Positions 48,824 through 61,144 of a stretch of DNA of 64,000 nucleotides are shown here, one piece after another (position 1 is the first letter of the stretch; each line of letters starts with the position of its first letter). The notes beneath the pieces were generated by a model, which was not told the DNA's origin, searched no databases, and saw only the letters and a program-made list of their open reading frames with translations. The position numbers and the translations under genes are program-made. The DNA is from Kluyvera genomosp. 1 (GTDB lineage Bacteria; Pseudomonadota; Gammaproteobacteria; Enterobacterales; Enterobacteriaceae). The stretch lies in NCBI RefSeq assembly GCF_001266615.1, contig NZ_LGHZ01000001.1:206933-270932 (forward strand). The letters run 5' to 3'.

Positions 48824-49525
48824 TATGAAACTCCATCCCGCTGCTGCCGGAACGCGGCCTCTTTCTTGATATGCACAAAATAAGCATCTCAAGAAAGAGT
48901 TGCGATCCTGTGTAGTTGCTGATTAATAAGTATGACAATAAAGGTATGAAGGGCACGAGTCGTGCGCCTGTTTCCTAAGTGCTGCAATACTGTTCAATCT
49001 AGACATTGCCATTTTTATCGCAAGAGGCATTTGTGTTTCAAAATGTAACAATGAAGTATCTGTATATTTCAGTGATTCCTTCATTACTTTTTGTTTTTTA
49101 TAGGTATTTTTTATAAATGCGTTTTATTAACTTTAAATACTAATTGCGTATTTACTCATAATTTGAGTCGGAGTATGTCGGGATGATGCCTTATGAATGC
49201 AATGTGTAAACTTATCCATCCAAAAAATGCTTTGTATTATAAGATAATTATCAAACTCGTAAACTATTCTACACAAACCCACGATAAATAATTAGCAACC
49301 TAATCAAAAGACGTCATTGCAACGCTTTGTCTGTCCCCTCACCCACAACTTTAATACTTTAAGTTGAGATGCGATTTTAAAATACAACATCCAGGTGAAA
49401 AACAGCTTTACGCCCCTCGGACATACTCAATCCATAAATCAGATTCATCCCATAACCCGTTAATTGGTTATAGCCTGGCTGATTTAACTCCTGACTTTAA
49501 CCATCGGTTAAATCTAGGTGCGACT
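48824..49525. promoter_or_regulatory. Divergent csgD-csgB regulatory region
   Basis: A 702-base AT-rich gap with no gene. In E. coli the corresponding gap holds the csgD and csgB promoters with many OmpR, IHF, H-NS, CpxR and CsgD sites. A csgB ribosome binding site (AGGTG) lies at the right end. I could not assign single operators with confidence. Confidence 0.7.
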
Positions 49526-50032
49526 ATGAAATCATGTTTTTTATTATTATCCATATTGGGGTACTCGTGTTTTACGTCTGCGGGTAGCGATTTAGCTGGT
49601 TCTGAATTCTCAGGGCTGGATAAATACAATCAGGGTTACGATATGATTGCGATTACTGGTCAACAGGGCAGTGGTAATACTGCGTCTATTAATCAGTCAG
49701 GTAATCATATTTACGGCTCGATATCTCAAGTTGGCGGGCAAAACTATGCGGCATTAAGTCAGAATGGATTTAATAATCGCGCAGATATCGCCCAGTACGG
49801 TAATGGTAATAGTGCGACGGTTAACCAAACGGGGATGAATAACTCCGCCACATTGATTCAGGTGGGAACGGGAAACCAATCGGATATTAACCAAACTGGT
49901 TTTGAGAACTCTGCGGAAATTGTTAATAGAGGCAAGGGCAATCTCACGCAGATTAATCAAACGGGCACAAACCGCGGTGCGGCTGTTGTGCAAAACTCGG
50001 CAGGAATGGCAATTCGTATTACCCAAAATTAG
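49526..50032 (+). CDS. csgB: Curlin nucleator CsgB
   Basis: The minor curlin that nucleates CsgA polymerisation at the outer membrane. The 168-residue product has a signal peptide (to about SCFTSAG) and five to six imperfect curlin repeats with Ser-x5-Gln-x-Gly-x-x-Asn spacing (for example INQTGFENSAEI). It is somewhat longer than E. coli CsgB (151). The last repeat is basic/atypical as in E. coli. AGGTG lies six bases before the ATG. Confidence 0.93.
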   Translation: MKSCFLLLSILGYSCFTSAGSDLAGSEFSGLDKYNQGYDMIAITGQQGSGNTASINQSGNHIYGSISQVGGQNYAALSQNGFNNRADIAQYGNGNSATVNQTGMNNSATLIQVGTGNQSDINQTGFENSAEIVNRGKGNLTQINQTGTNRGAAVVQNSAGMAIRITQN

Positions 50033-50075
50033 TGTTTTTACTGACTGACCAATCTCTAAACCTATGGGGTATCTC

Positions 50076-50837
50076 ATGAAAACGTGGAAAATTGTTATTT
50101 TGTCTTCAATGCTTACATCTGGTGCAGCACTTGCTACGGGCGGTTACGGCGGTCACGGAGGTCCAGGCGTTACAATTGACCATGCGCCACACATTTCAGG
50201 TAAAGCCCCCCTCATTCCACAAAGTGGAACCTGGGATGAAGCCGTTCATGTCTACCAAACTGGAAACGGTAATACCTCAGGCGTCTCTCAGAACCATGCG
50301 TCACTTTCTACCGTTGACGTGCATCAGACCGGGAACTTTGGTTCATCAAGCGTAACCCAAACTGCAACCAATAGCGTTGTCATCCTTGATCAGAAAGGAT
50401 TTGGAAACCAATCAACGGCTAATCAGAGTGGCAGCTCTAGCTCTATTAAAGTCCTGCAGAATGGTAACGGTAACAAGTCTGATGCAACGCAAACTGCTGG
50501 GGGCTCCAAAAATGCCATTTTTGTCGATCAAAATGGTACTGGCAACTCTTCCTGGGCTAAGCAATCTGGTAGCAACAACTCCATTAATGTGAAGCAAACG
50601 GGCGATTACGCGGTATCCGAGATTTCTCAAGCTGGCTATAAAAGCATTGTTGACGTATCACAGAGTGGTACTTTGAATAAATCTTACGTTACTCAGAGCG
50701 CAAACAACTCGGCGGTATTAGTCGAACAAGGTGGTTCATATAACACCAGCACTGTTAACCAAACTCACGCCAATGCCGTATCCTGGGTCCAACAGGGTCC
50801 TGGTTCCGGCAACACTTCTTATATCTCTCAGCAATAA
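50076..50837 (+). CDS. csgA: Major curlin CsgA, long form
   Basis: The main amyloid subunit of curli. The 253-residue product has a signal peptide (MKTWKIVILSSML ... ALA), an N-terminal Gly/His/Pro segment, then about nine curlin repeats of 21-24 residues from residue 52 to the end. E. coli CsgA is 151 residues with five repeats. Each repeat keeps the inner Gln/Asn ladder (VxQTGNGN, VTQTA). GGGGT precedes the ATG at 50076; an ATG four codons upstream overlaps that site. It follows csgB by 43 bases. Confidence 0.92.
   Translation: MKTWKIVILSSMLTSGAALATGGYGGHGGPGVTIDHAPHISGKAPLIPQSGTWDEAVHVYQTGNGNTSGVSQNHASLSTVDVHQTGNFGSSSVTQTATNSVVILDQKGFGNQSTANQSGSSSSIKVLQNGNGNKSDATQTAGGSKNAIFVDQNGTGNSSWAKQSGSNNSINVKQTGDYAVSEISQAGYKSIVDVSQSGTLNKSYVTQSANNSAVLVEQGGSYNTSTVNQTHANAVSWVQQGPGSGNTSYISQQ
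50229..50834 (+). repeat. Nine tandem curlin repeats in csgA
   Basis: Units of about 66-69 bases, each encoding a beta-strand, a Gly-rich turn and a second beta-strand. They are diverged at DNA level, so the expansion is not recent slippage of identical copies. Confidence 0.85.
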
Positions 50838-50896
50838 TATCCACGAAGCCGGATGAGTATTCATCCGGCTATTTATCCACGCCAGTGAGATCTAAT

Positions 50897-51226
50897 ATGC
50901 ACATGCTCCTTATTGCCGCCGCACTCAGCAATCAGCTGTGGTTTGACGCCCAGCCGCAGGCTGACGCTATGGTTATCACGCCAATGGCGACGCTGACGGC
51001 CGATTGCGACTGCCAGCTAACGATTAATGTGGTTCATGAGGGCCAGTCCGGCACCAGTAATAGCAGCCAAAGTGGAAACGTCAAAATTAAAGGCCAGCAG
51101 CCGCAGGCGCTTGCCAGCATGCGCCTCGATATCCCGCAGGGCGAATGGGCGCAGATCACCGTGACGCTCAGCAACAGCAGCGGCGTCATCCTGCAGCAAA
51201 GCTGGAGCTCACCATCGCGGGTTTAA
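50897..51226 (+). CDS. csgC: Curli assembly inhibitor CsgC
   Basis: A 109-residue periplasmic chaperone that blocks premature CsgA amyloid formation. It has an Ig-like beta fold and a CxC motif (ADCDCQL) as in E. coli (CLC). Alignment with E. coli CsgC (MNTLLLLAALSSQ) supports the ATG at 50897; a GTG at 50885 is an alternative. The sequence is less conserved than the other csg genes. It closes the csgBAC operon. Confidence 0.88.
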   Translation: MHMLLIAAALSNQLWFDAQPQADAMVITPMATLTADCDCQLTINVVHEGQSGTSNSSQSGNVKIKGQQPQALASMRLDIPQGEWAQITVTLSNSSGVILQQSWSSPSRV

Positions 51227-51283
51227 TTTTCCCCTCGTCTTCTTTACTATCCTTATCATCTACTCGCCTGATAAGGATGCCGC

Positions 51284-51745
51284 ATGTTCAAGCCCCACGT
51301 TACCGTTGCCTGCGTAGTTCACGCTGAAGGTAAATTCCTCGTCGTTGAAGAGACCATTAAGGGTAAAGCGCTGTGGAACCAGCCCGCAGGCCATTTAGAG
51401 GCGGACGAAACCCTCGTACAGGCCGCCGAACGTGAGCTTTGGGAAGAAACCGGGATCCGCGCCAAACCGCAGCAATTTATTCGACTACACCAGTGGATTG
51501 CCCCGGATAACACGCCATTCCTGCGCTTTCTATTTGTTATCGAACTCGACAAAATGTGCGCAACTGAGCCACACGATAGTGACATTGACCGCTGCCTGTG
51601 GCTGGATGCCGATGAGATTCTCTTGGCTGAAAACCTGCGCTCGCCGCTGGTTGCCGAAAGCATTCGCTGCTATCAACAAGAGCCTCGTTACCCGCTATCG
51701 CTGCTCGGCGAATTTAACTGGCCGTTTACAGAGGGTGTCAAGTAA
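51284..51745 (+). CDS. nudJ: Nudix phosphatase NudJ
   Basis: Hydrolyses HMP-PP, thiamine diphosphate and nucleoside di/triphosphates. It has 153 residues with an intact Nudix box ([23 protein letters not shown] begins near residue 36). Length equals E. coli NudJ. In E. coli nudJ follows rluE directly; here the curli locus lies between. mnmA follows after 53 bases. Confidence 0.95.
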   Translation: MFKPHVTVACVVHAEGKFLVVEETIKGKALWNQPAGHLEADETLVQAAERELWEETGIRAKPQQFIRLHQWIAPDNTPFLRFLFVIELDKMCATEPHDSDIDRCLWLDADEILLAENLRSPLVAESIRCYQQEPRYPLSLLGEFNWPFTEGVK

Positions 51746-51798
51746 AAGGCTGCGTGCTAGAATATGCCGCCTTGAAGTCCAATGTCGTGAGTATTCCA

Positions 51799-52908
51799 AT
51801 GTCAGAAAGCCAGAAAAAAGTAATCGTCGGCATGTCCGGCGGTGTAGATTCCTCCGTTTCCGCCTACCTGTTACTGCAACAGGGCTATAAGGTGGAGGGC
51901 CTGTTCATGAAGAACTGGGAGGAAGACGACGGCGAGGAATACTGTACGGCTGCCGCTGATCTTGCCGATGCGCAGGCAGTGTGCGACAAGCTCGGCATTG
52001 AGCTGCACACGGTAAACTTTGCCGCAGAATACTGGGATAACGTGTTTGAACTTTTCCTCGAAGAGTACAAAGCAGGCCGTACGCCGAACCCGGATATCCT
52101 GTGCAATAAAGAGATCAAATTCAAAGCCTTCCTCGAATTTGCCGCCGAAGATCTGGGTGCAGACTATATCGCCACCGGCCACTACGTGCGTCGTGCCGAT
52201 GTCAACGGTAAAAGCCAACTGCTGCGCGGTCTCGACGGTAATAAAGACCAGAGCTACTTCCTTTATACCTTAGGTCACGACCAGGTCGCTCAAAGCCTGT
52301 TCCCGGTCGGCGAACTGGAAAAACCGCAGGTGCGTAAAATCGCCGAAGAGCTGGATCTCATCACCGCGAAGAAAAAAGATTCCACCGGTATCTGCTTTAT
52401 CGGAGAGCGTAAATTCCGTGAGTTTTTAGGCCGCTACCTGCCCGCGCAGCCGGGCAAAATTATGACCGTCGACGGTGAAGAGATCGGTACCCATCAGGGC
52501 CTGATGTACCACACCCTGGGCCAGCGTAAAGGTCTGGGCATCGGCGGGACAAAAGAAGGCAGCGAAGATCCATGGTATGTGGTCGATAAAGACGTTGAGA
52601 ACAATATTCTGGTCGTTGCTCAGGGCCACGATCACCCACGGCTGATGTCGGTTGGGCTAATCGCTCAACAGCTGCACTGGGTTGACCGCGTGCCGGTCAC
52701 CGGCACCTTCCGCTGTACGGTCAAAACGCGCTATCGTCAAACCGATATCCCTTGCACCGTCACCGCGCTGGATGCAGAACGTATTGAGGTTCTCTTTGAT
52801 GAACCTGTTGCCGCCGTTACCCCAGGCCAATCCGCCGTGTTTTACAACGGTGAAATCTGCCTGGGCGGTGGCGTCATTGAGCAGCGCCTGCCGCTGCCGG
52901 TAGCGTAA
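51799..52908 (+). CDS. mnmA: tRNA 2-thiouridylase MnmA
   Basis: Thiolates U34 of tRNA-Lys, -Glu and -Gln with sulfur relayed by the Tus proteins. The 369-residue protein shows the PP-loop GMSGGVDSS, the catalytic Cys in [10 protein letters not shown] and the second Cys in [10 protein letters not shown]. The ATG at 51799 (MSESQKK) matches the E. coli start; the frame extends 15 codons upstream without support. Confidence 0.97.
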   Translation: MSESQKKVIVGMSGGVDSSVSAYLLLQQGYKVEGLFMKNWEEDDGEEYCTAAADLADAQAVCDKLGIELHTVNFAAEYWDNVFELFLEEYKAGRTPNPDILCNKEIKFKAFLEFAAEDLGADYIATGHYVRRADVNGKSQLLRGLDGNKDQSYFLYTLGHDQVAQSLFPVGELEKPQVRKIAEELDLITAKKKDSTGICFIGERKFREFLGRYLPAQPGKIMTVDGEEIGTHQGLMYHTLGQRKGLGIGGTKEGSEDPWYVVDKDVENNILVVAQGHDHPRLMSVGLIAQQLHWVDRVPVTGTFRCTVKTRYRQTDIPCTVTALDAERIEVLFDEPVAAVTPGQSAVFYNGEICLGGGVIEQRLPLPVA

Positions 52909-53000
52909 TCATAATTAGCAACGTGGCTTTCGCCATCGCGAAGGTTTAACGTAGCCTGTCAGGTGCTGCGGCTTCTGACAGGCGCCAACAAGGAGTGAGC

Positions 53001-53642
53001 GTGGCGAAGAATTATTATGACATCACCCTGGCGCTGGCGGGCATTTGCCAGTCGGCCCGTCTGGTGCAGCAACTGGCCCATCAGGGCCACTGTGACGGCG
53101 ACGCGTTACACGTTTCGCTCAACAGCGTTATCGATCTCAACCCGGACTCCGCGCTGGGTGTTTTCGGTGGCAGTGAAGCCAATCTTCGTCTTGGTCTTGA
53201 AACCTTACTCGGCGTACTTAACGCCAGCAGCCGTCAGGGCTTGAATGCGGAGCTCACCCGCTACACGTTAAGCCTGATGGTTCTGGAACGGAAGCTTGCT
53301 GCCGCGAAAGGGGCGATGGATACGCTCGGTAACCGTATTAATGGTTTACAACGTCAGCTCGACCATTTCGACTTGCAATCAGAAACGCTACTTAGCGCGA
53401 TGGCCGGCATTTATGTCGATGTGATTAGCCCGCTGGGTCCCCGTATTCAGGTGACTGGCTCCCCTGCCGTGCTGCAAAGCCCGCAGGTTCAGGCGAAAGT
53501 CCGCGCCTCTTTATTAGCGGGTATCCGCGCCGCAGTGCTGTGGCACCAGGTTGGTGGCGGACGTCTACAGCTGATGTTTTCTCGTAATCGCCTGACCACT
53601 CAGGCAAAACAAATTCTTGCTCATTTAACCCCGGAGTTATGA
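53001..53642 (+). CDS. hflD: HflD, lysogenization regulator homologue
   Basis: A 213-residue peripheral membrane protein; E. coli HflD binds phage lambda CII and the inner membrane. A GTG start at 53001 with AGGAG five bases before gives exactly the E. coli length. The helical core ([21 protein letters not shown]) and [18 protein letters not shown] are conserved. purB starts four bases after its stop. Confidence 0.95.
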   Translation: MAKNYYDITLALAGICQSARLVQQLAHQGHCDGDALHVSLNSVIDLNPDSALGVFGGSEANLRLGLETLLGVLNASSRQGLNAELTRYTLSLMVLERKLAAAKGAMDTLGNRINGLQRQLDHFDLQSETLLSAMAGIYVDVISPLGPRIQVTGSPAVLQSPQVQAKVRASLLAGIRAAVLWHQVGGGRLQLMFSRNRLTTQAKQILAHLTPEL

Positions 53643-55016
<1,374 letters not shown>

Positions 55017-55025
55017 GTGCCTTTC

Positions 55026-55053
55026 CCCCTCCTTCTTCCTGAAGGAGGGGACT
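55026..55053 (+). terminator. purB terminator
   Basis: CCCCTCCTTC pairs with GAAGGAGGGG around five bases, with a short T run after it. Confidence 0.8.
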
Positions 55054-55061
55054 TTCCAATC

Positions 55062-55078
55062 AATTTAGTTAATGTTTA
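55062..55078 (+). promoter_or_regulatory. PhoP box of phoPQ
   Basis: AATTTA-GTTAA-TGTTTA is a direct repeat with five-base spacing, near the (T/G)GTTTA-N5-(T/G)GTTTA consensus; the first half-site is diverged. CATAAT at 55091-55096 fits the -10 at the usual distance. It implies autoregulation, as known for E. coli phoPQ. Confidence 0.75.
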
Positions 55079-55139
55079 TCTCCACAAAGCCATAATCAGC
55101 GTTAATATATTCATGTCTTTAATTTAATGGAGAAACAGC

Positions 55140-55814
55140 ATGCGCGTACTCGTCGTGGAGGACAACGCTCTGTTACGTCATCACCTGAAAGTGCAGCTGC
55201 AGGAAATGGGCCACCAGGTAGATGCCGCAGAAGATGCAAAGGAAGCAGATTACTATCTTGGCGAACACATTCCCGATATCGCCATTGTTGATTTAGGCCT
55301 GCCTGATGAGGACGGTCTGTCGCTCATTCGCCGCTGGCGCAGCCACGATATTTCACTGCCGATTTTAGTGCTGACCGCCCGTGAAAGCTGGCAGGATAAA
55401 GTGGAAGTGCTGAGCGCTGGCGCTGACGACTACGTCACCAAACCGTTCCATATTGAAGAAGTCTCCGCCCGCATGCAGGCGCTGATGCGCCGCAATAGCG
55501 GCCATGCGTCACAGGTTATCTCCCTGCCGCCGTTCCAGGTTGATCTTTCTCGCCGCGAGCTGTCTATCAATGATGAGGTGATAAAGCTCACCGCGTTTGA
55601 ATACACCATTATGGAAACGCTGATCCGTAATAACGGCAAAGTGGTTAGCAAAGACGCATTAATGCTCCAGCTTTACCCCGATGCTGAACTACGCGAAAGC
55701 CACACCATTGACGTTTTGATGGGGCGTCTGCGTAAGAAAATCCAAACCCAGTATCCGCACGATGTCATTATCACCGTTCGCGGCCAGGGCTACCTGTTCG
55801 AACTGCGCGAATGA
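55140..55814 (+). CDS. phoP: Response regulator PhoP
   Basis: OmpR-family regulator of Mg2+, acid and antimicrobial-peptide responses. The 224-residue product has a receiver domain with the phospho-acceptor Asp51 ([10 protein letters not shown]), Lys in [10 protein letters not shown], and a winged-helix C-terminus ([15 protein letters not shown]). Its stop overlaps the phoQ start (ATGA). Confidence 0.98.
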   Translation: MRVLVVEDNALLRHHLKVQLQEMGHQVDAAEDAKEADYYLGEHIPDIAIVDLGLPDEDGLSLIRRWRSHDISLPILVLTARESWQDKVEVLSAGADDYVTKPFHIEEVSARMQALMRRNSGHASQVISLPPFQVDLSRRELSINDEVIKLTAFEYTIMETLIRNNGKVVSKDALMLQLYPDAELRESHTIDVLMGRLRKKIQTQYPHDVIITVRGQGYLFELRE

Positions 55815-57274
55815 AAAGTCTCCGCCGGCATATCCTGCCGCTATCACTGCGCATGCGTTTCCTGCTGGCAACGGCCGCAGTGGTTGTCGTGCTGTCGTTG
55901 TCCTATGGCATGGTGGCGCTGGTCGGCTACAGCGTTAGCTTTGATAAAACCACCTTCCGCCTGCTGCGCGGTGAAAGTAACCTGTTCTATACCCTGGCGA
56001 AATGGGATAACAACGTTCTGAGCGTGAATATCCCCGATAATCTGAATATGCAAAGCCCCACCGTCGCGCTGATTTATGACGACAAGGGCAACTTGCTGTG
56101 GCAACAAAAGAATCTTCCGTGGTTGGTCAACCGCATTAAGCCGGAATGGCTAAAAGGCAACGGTTTCTATGAAATCGAAGCCGACGTCACCTCCACCAGC
56201 TCGCTGCTGCGCAACGATCATGAGATGCAAAAAGAGCTCACGGAAATTCACCGTCAGGACGATGACGCGGAAATGACCCACTCGGTAGCGGTTAATAGCT
56301 ACCCCGCCACCAGCCTGATGCCAGCGGTGGTGATTGTCGTCGTCGACACCATCCCTATCGAACTAAAACAATCGTATATGGTGTGGAGTTGGTTCTCCTA
56401 CGTGCTGGCCGCCAACCTGCTACTGGTTATCCCGCTGCTGTGGATTGCCGCTCACTGGAGCCTACGCCCGATTGCCGCGCTGTCGCAGGAAATCCGCGAG
56501 TTGGAAGATCATCACCGTGAACATCTGAACCCGGAAACCACCCGCGAATTAACCAGCCTGGTACGTAACCTGAACCGGCTGCTGAAAAGCGAACGTGAGC
56601 GCTACGATAAGTACCGCACCACCCTGACCGACCTGACCCACAGCCTTAAAACGCCGCTGGCAGTGCTACAAAGCTCGCTGCGCTCTCTGCGTAGCGAAAA
56701 GATGACCGTCAGCGAGGCCGAGCCGGTTATGCTGGAGCAAATTAGCCGTATTTCGCAGCAGATTGGCTACTACCTTCACCGCGCTAGCATGCGCACCGAC
56801 AGCACACTGTTAAGCCGAGAACTGCACCCGGTTGCACCGCTTCTCGATAGCCTGACCTCCGCACTCAACAAAGTTTACCAGCGTAAAGGGGTCAATATTA
56901 CGCTCGATATCTCCCCGGAAATAACCTTCGCCGGTGAGAAAAATGACTTTATGGAAGTGATGGGTAATCTACTCGACAACGCCTGTAAGTATTGCCTCGA
57001 GTTTGTCGAGGTTTCCGCGCGTCTGACCGATGACAATCTGCACATTATCGTCGAGGATGACGGCCCGGGCATTCCGCAAAGCAAACGCGATATCGTTTTT
57101 GATCGCGGCCAGCGTGCCGACACGCTTCGCCCTGGCCAGGGCGTTGGACTTTCCGTGGCGCGTGAAATTGTGGAGCAGTATGACGGGCAAATTATCGCTC
57201 GCGACAGTCTCCTCGGCGGCGCAAAAATGGAAGTCATTTTTGGTCATCAGGATCTCGAGAGTCACGAAGGGTAA
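55811..57274 (+). CDS. phoQ: Sensor kinase PhoQ
   Basis: Sensor of low Mg2+, antimicrobial peptides and acid. The 487-residue product has two membrane spans (about residues 17-38 and 194-215) around an acidic periplasmic domain (DDDAEM), then HAMP, a His box ([13 protein letters not shown]) and an ATPase domain ([26 protein letters not shown]). Translationally coupled to phoP. Confidence 0.98.
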   Translation: MKSLRRHILPLSLRMRFLLATAAVVVVLSLSYGMVALVGYSVSFDKTTFRLLRGESNLFYTLAKWDNNVLSVNIPDNLNMQSPTVALIYDDKGNLLWQQKNLPWLVNRIKPEWLKGNGFYEIEADVTSTSSLLRNDHEMQKELTEIHRQDDDAEMTHSVAVNSYPATSLMPAVVIVVVDTIPIELKQSYMVWSWFSYVLAANLLLVIPLLWIAAHWSLRPIAALSQEIRELEDHHREHLNPETTRELTSLVRNLNRLLKSERERYDKYRTTLTDLTHSLKTPLAVLQSSLRSLRSEKMTVSEAEPVMLEQISRISQQIGYYLHRASMRTDSTLLSRELHPVAPLLDSLTSALNKVYQRKGVNITLDISPEITFAGEKNDFMEVMGNLLDNACKYCLEFVEVSARLTDDNLHIIVEDDGPGIPQSKRDIVFDRGQRADTLRPGQGVGLSVAREIVEQYDGQIIARDSLLGGAKMEVIFGHQDLESHEG

Positions 57275-57350
57275 ATAATGTTTCCGTAGCAGGGTAGTTT
57301 TGTGAATACGATGTATAATCCGGACATACATCTGCTGCGGAAATATCAAT

Positions 57351-58472
57351 ATGGAATACCACTTAACGCTAAACTGGCCCGATTTTATGGCGCGCTACTG
57401 GCAAAAACGTCCGGTTGTGCTCAAACGCGGCTTCGCCAATTTTATTGACCCGATTTCACCGGATGAACTGGCGGGTCTGGCGATGGAAAACGAAGTCGAT
57501 AGCCGTCTGGTCAGTCACCTCGACGGCGCATGGCAGGTGAAGCACGGGCCGTTTGAAAGCTATGATCATCTGGGTGAAAGCAACTGGTCGCTGCTGGTAC
57601 AGGCCGTTGACCACTGGCACGAACCTTCCAGCGCCCTGATGCGCCCCTTCCGCAGCCTCCCCGACTGGCGCCTTGACGATCTGATGATCTCCTTCTCGGT
57701 ACCGGGCGGTGGCGTCGGCCCGCATCTCGACCAGTACGATGTCTTTATCATTCAGGGTACCGGCCGCCGCCGCTGGCGCGTGGGCGAGAAAACTGCGCTC
57801 AAGCAACACTGCCCACACCCGGATCTGCTGCAGGTCGAAGCCTTTGAAGCCATTATCGACGAAGAAATGGAACCCGGTGACATTCTCTATATCCCACCGG
57901 GATTCCCGCACGAAGGCTATGCGCTGGAGAATTCGCTGAACTACTCCGTCGGCTTCCGTACGCCAAACAGCCGGGAGTTGATTAGCGGCTTTGCGGATTA
58001 CGTCTTACAGCGCGATCTGGGCAACTTACATTACAGCGACCCGGACGTACCGTCCCGCGATCACCCGGCGGATCTGCTGCCACAAGAAGTGGATCGCCTG
58101 CGCGGTATGATGCAGGACTTGATCAATCAACCGGAGCATTTCCAGCAGTGGCTGGGGGAATTCATTAGCCAGTCTCGTCACGAACTGGATATCGCGCCAC
58201 CGGAGCCACCGTATCAACCTGACGAAATTTATGACGCCCTGCAACAAGGTGACATGCTGCAACGCCTGGGCGGCCTGCGAGTGATTCGTATCGGTGATGA
58301 TTTCTTTGTGAACGGTGAGAAAGTGGACTCACCGCATCGTCATGCGCTGGATGCGATGGCCGGGAGTATTATGCTGGAAAGCCAGCACTTTGGTGAGGCA
58401 CTGGACGACCCGTCCTTCCTCGCGATGCTAGCCGCGCTGGTCAACAGCGGTTACTGGTTCTTCGCAGAGTAA
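57351..58472 (+). CDS. roxA: Ribosomal protein uL16 3-hydroxylase RoxA (YcfD)
   Basis: A JmjC-type Fe(II)/2-oxoglutarate oxygenase that hydroxylates an arginine of ribosomal protein L16. It has 373 residues as in E. coli. The iron ligands His125 and Asp127 are in GPHLDQYD, and the third His is in PPGFPHEGYAL. It is followed by a strong bidirectional terminator. Confidence 0.96.
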   Translation: MEYHLTLNWPDFMARYWQKRPVVLKRGFANFIDPISPDELAGLAMENEVDSRLVSHLDGAWQVKHGPFESYDHLGESNWSLLVQAVDHWHEPSSALMRPFRSLPDWRLDDLMISFSVPGGGVGPHLDQYDVFIIQGTGRRRWRVGEKTALKQHCPHPDLLQVEAFEAIIDEEMEPGDILYIPPGFPHEGYALENSLNYSVGFRTPNSRELISGFADYVLQRDLGNLHYSDPDVPSRDHPADLLPQEVDRLRGMMQDLINQPEHFQQWLGEFISQSRHELDIAPPEPPYQPDEIYDALQQGDMLQRLGGLRVIRIGDDFFVNGEKVDSPHRHALDAMAGSIMLESQHFGEALDDPSFLAMLAALVNSGYWFFAE

Positions 58473-58476
58473 TAAG

Positions 58477-58507
58477 AAAAATCCCCGGTTCTCCCGGGGA
58501 TTTTTTT
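58477..58507. terminator. Bidirectional terminator between roxA and pepT
   Basis: AAAAATCCCCGG pairs with CCGGGGATTTTT around a short loop, with A and T runs on opposite sides. Confidence 0.92.
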
Positions 58508-58509
58508 GA

Positions 58510-59736
58510 CTATCCGCGTTTGGCGGTCAGCTCGGCAATCCGTATTATCACCTGTACCGCCTTCTCCATCCCTTCCAGGGTCACAAATTCGTGTTTGCCG
58601 TGGTAGTTATAGCCGCCGGTGAAGATGTTCGGGCACGGTAATCCCATAAACGACAGCTGCGCACCGTCGGTGCCGCCGCGAATGGGTTTCATGTCCGGCT
58701 CAATGCCGCAGTCGCGCATTGCCTGCTGGGCGATATCCAGAATATAAGGATGATCGGCCACCTTTTCACGCATGTTGTAGTAGCTGTCTTCAATAATCAG
58801 TTCGATATAGCAGTCCGGGTGCAGCCCTTTACCGACTTTTTTCGCGATCTCCATCATTTTGCGCTTACGAGCTTCAAACTGCTTGCGGTCGAAATCGCGC
58901 ACGATGTAGTGCATTTCTGCGCGATCCACCGAGCCCTTAATGCTGGTCAGATGGTAGAAACCTTCATAGCCCTCGGTCTGTTCCGGGCTTTCATCGGCAG
59001 GAACCTCAGCGTGGATACGCGCGGCCAGCGACAGGGCATTAACCATCACCCCTTTGGCGGTTCCTGGGTGCACGTTGTTGCCGACGATCTTAATGGTGAC
59101 CGACGCAGCGTTGAAGTTCTCAAACTCCAGCTCACCAACACCGCCACCATCAACGGTATAGGCCCACTGGGCGTTAAACGCGGCAACATCAAAATGCTTC
59201 GCGCCCTTACCGACCTCTTCGTCCGGCGTAAAGGCCACGCGGATATCGCCGTGCGGGATATTCTTTTCTTTCAGTACTGCCAGCGCGGTCATGATTTCCG
59301 CGACGCCAGCTTTATCGTCAGCCCCCAACAGCGTTTTGCCGTCAGTGGTAATAAGCGTTTGACCGAGCAGTTGATGCAGCACCGGGAACATCACCGGCGA
59401 CAGCACTTCGTCACCAATACCCAGTGCGATATCTCCGCCACGGTAGTTCTCAACAATCTGTGGGTTGACGTTTTTACCGCTAAAATCAGGTGCGGTATCC
59501 ACATGGGAAATAAAACCAATCGCCGGGATATCACCGTTCACATTGGCTGGCAGCGTGGCCATCACCGTCCCCTTTTCACTCAGGGTAACGTTAACCAGCC
59601 CCATTGCTTCCAATTGCTCTTTGAGCAGGTGCAACAACTTCCACTGCCCTTCTGTACTCGGCACCTGACGCACGCCAGGTTTCGATTGCGTGTCCAGAGA
59701 AACGTACTGCAAAAAACGTTCAAGCAATTTATCCAT
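58510..59736 (-). CDS. pepT: Peptidase T (tripeptidase)
   Basis: An M20-family zinc aminotripeptidase. It has 408 residues as in E. coli. Metal ligands are recognised in [28 protein letters not shown] and near the C-terminal HGKHEFV. I chose the ATG at 59736 (MDKLLERF) with GAGGG upstream over a frame 15 codons longer. E. coli pepT is induced anaerobically; I did not find a clear FNR site. It is divergent from potA. Confidence 0.97.
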   Translation of the reverse strand: MDKLLERFLQYVSLDTQSKPGVRQVPSTEGQWKLLHLLKEQLEAMGLVNVTLSEKGTVMATLPANVNGDIPAIGFISHVDTAPDFSGKNVNPQIVENYRGGDIALGIGDEVLSPVMFPVLHQLLGQTLITTDGKTLLGADDKAGVAEIMTALAVLKEKNIPHGDIRVAFTPDEEVGKGAKHFDVAAFNAQWAYTVDGGGVGELEFENFNAASVTIKIVGNNVHPGTAKGVMVNALSLAARIHAEVPADESPEQTEGYEGFYHLTSIKGSVDRAEMHYIVRDFDRKQFEARKRKMMEIAKKVGKGLHPDCYIELIIEDSYYNMREKVADHPYILDIAQQAMRDCGIEPDMKPIRGGTDGAQLSFMGLPCPNIFTGGYNYHGKHEFVTLEGMEKAVQVIIRIAELTAKRG

Positions 59737-60007
59737 GTAGCCACCCTCTCTTTTTGTGACAACATTATCAATAAGCAACAAAAGACAAATATTGCGTCAG
59801 GTCACTTTTAACCCGGCAAAGGTGACTTTTTTTCGCCAAACGGTATCTAATAGTCGGATATACATACACGTAGCATAGACAAGGATTGGCGAATGGCTAT
59901 CGTTTGCCGTAGAATGCCAGCCCTTATTAATACATTTCAGACCTCTAAACGTCTAAAGGTGGATAACCACAAACCCCGCGTCAATAGTCTATTTATGATG
60001 CGTTTAC

Positions 60008-61144
60008 ATGGGACAGAGCAATAAATTGAATACAAAATCGCGTTCGCTGTCGCCGCTGGTCGAACTGGTGGGGATTCGCAAGGACTTCGATGGTAAGACG
60101 GTCATTTCCGATCTGGATTTGACTATTAATAACGGTGAGTTTCTCACGCTGCTTGGCCCTTCTGGCTGCGGCAAAACCACCGTACTGCGCCTTATTGCCG
60201 GGCTGGAAAACGTTGACGCCGGGCAAATCCATCTGGAAAACCAGGATATTACTCAGGTCCCCGCCGAGGACCGCCACGTGAATACCGTGTTCCAGAGCTA
60301 TGCGCTTTTCCCGCACATGACCGTTTTCGACAATGTCGCCTTCGGCCTGCGTATGCAAAAAACCCCGGCTGCTGAAATCACTCCGCGCGTAAACGATGCT
60401 CTGCGTATGGTGCAACTAGAAGAGTTTGCCCTACGCAAACCTAATCAGCTTTCCGGCGGCCAGCAGCAGCGCGTTGCCATTGCCCGCGCGGTGGTCAACA
60501 AGCCTAGCCTGCTGTTATTAGACGAATCCCTTTCTGCACTCGACTATAAGCTGCGCAAGCAGATGCAAAACGAACTGAAAGCACTGCAGCGTAAGTTGGG
60601 AATTACCTTCGTCTTCGTCACCCACGACCAGGAAGAAGCGCTGACCATGTCCGACCGTATTGTGGTGATGCGTGACGGCAAAATCGAGCAGGACGGCACC
60701 CCGCGCGAAATCTACGAAGAGCCGAAAAACCTGTTTGTCGCCAGCTTCATCGGTGAAATCAATATCTTTAACGCCACGGTCATTGAACGCCTCGATGAAC
60801 GCCGCGTGCGTGCCCAGGTCGAAGGTCGGGAATGCACTATCGACGTCAACTTCCCAGTAACGCCGGGTCAGAACCTTAACGTTTTGCTGCGTCCAGAGGA
60901 TTTACGCGTTGATGAAATTCACGATGGTACCGAGGCAGAAGGCCTGATTGGCTACGTTCGCGAGCGTAACTATAAAGGTATGACGCTTGAGTCTGTCGTT
61001 GAGCTGGAAAACGGCAAAATGGTTATCGTCAGCGAGTTCTTCAACGAAGACGACCCGGACTTTGACCACTCGCTGGACCAGAAAATGGCGATTAATTGGG
61101 TAGAAAGCTGGGAGGTTGTACTGGCTGATGAAGAGCACAAGTAA
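60008..61144 (+). CDS. potA: Spermidine/putrescine ABC transporter ATPase PotA
   Basis: The energising subunit of the PotABCD polyamine importer. It has 378 residues with Walker [10 protein letters not shown], signature LSGGQQQR, Walker B LLLLDES, and a C-terminal TOBE regulatory region. The 271-base pepT-potA gap should contain both promoters. potB overlaps its 3' end by 17 bases. Confidence 0.97.
   Translation: MGQSNKLNTKSRSLSPLVELVGIRKDFDGKTVISDLDLTINNGEFLTLLGPSGCGKTTVLRLIAGLENVDAGQIHLENQDITQVPAEDRHVNTVFQSYALFPHMTVFDNVAFGLRMQKTPAAEITPRVNDALRMVQLEEFALRKPNQLSGGQQQRVAIARAVVNKPSLLLLDESLSALDYKLRKQMQNELKALQRKLGITFVFVTHDQEEALTMSDRIVVMRDGKIEQDGTPREIYEEPKNLFVASFIGEINIFNATVIERLDERRVRAQVEGRECTIDVNFPVTPGQNLNVLLRPEDLRVDEIHDGTEAEGLIGYVRERNYKGMTLESVVELENGKMVIVSEFFNEDDPDFDHSLDQKMAINWVESWEVVLADEEHK

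Noticed and set aside
59737..60007. FNR site for pepT or potA in the divergent gap
   Set aside because: TTATTGATAATG near 59770 shares only part of TTGAT-N4-ATCAA; the match is too weak to report.
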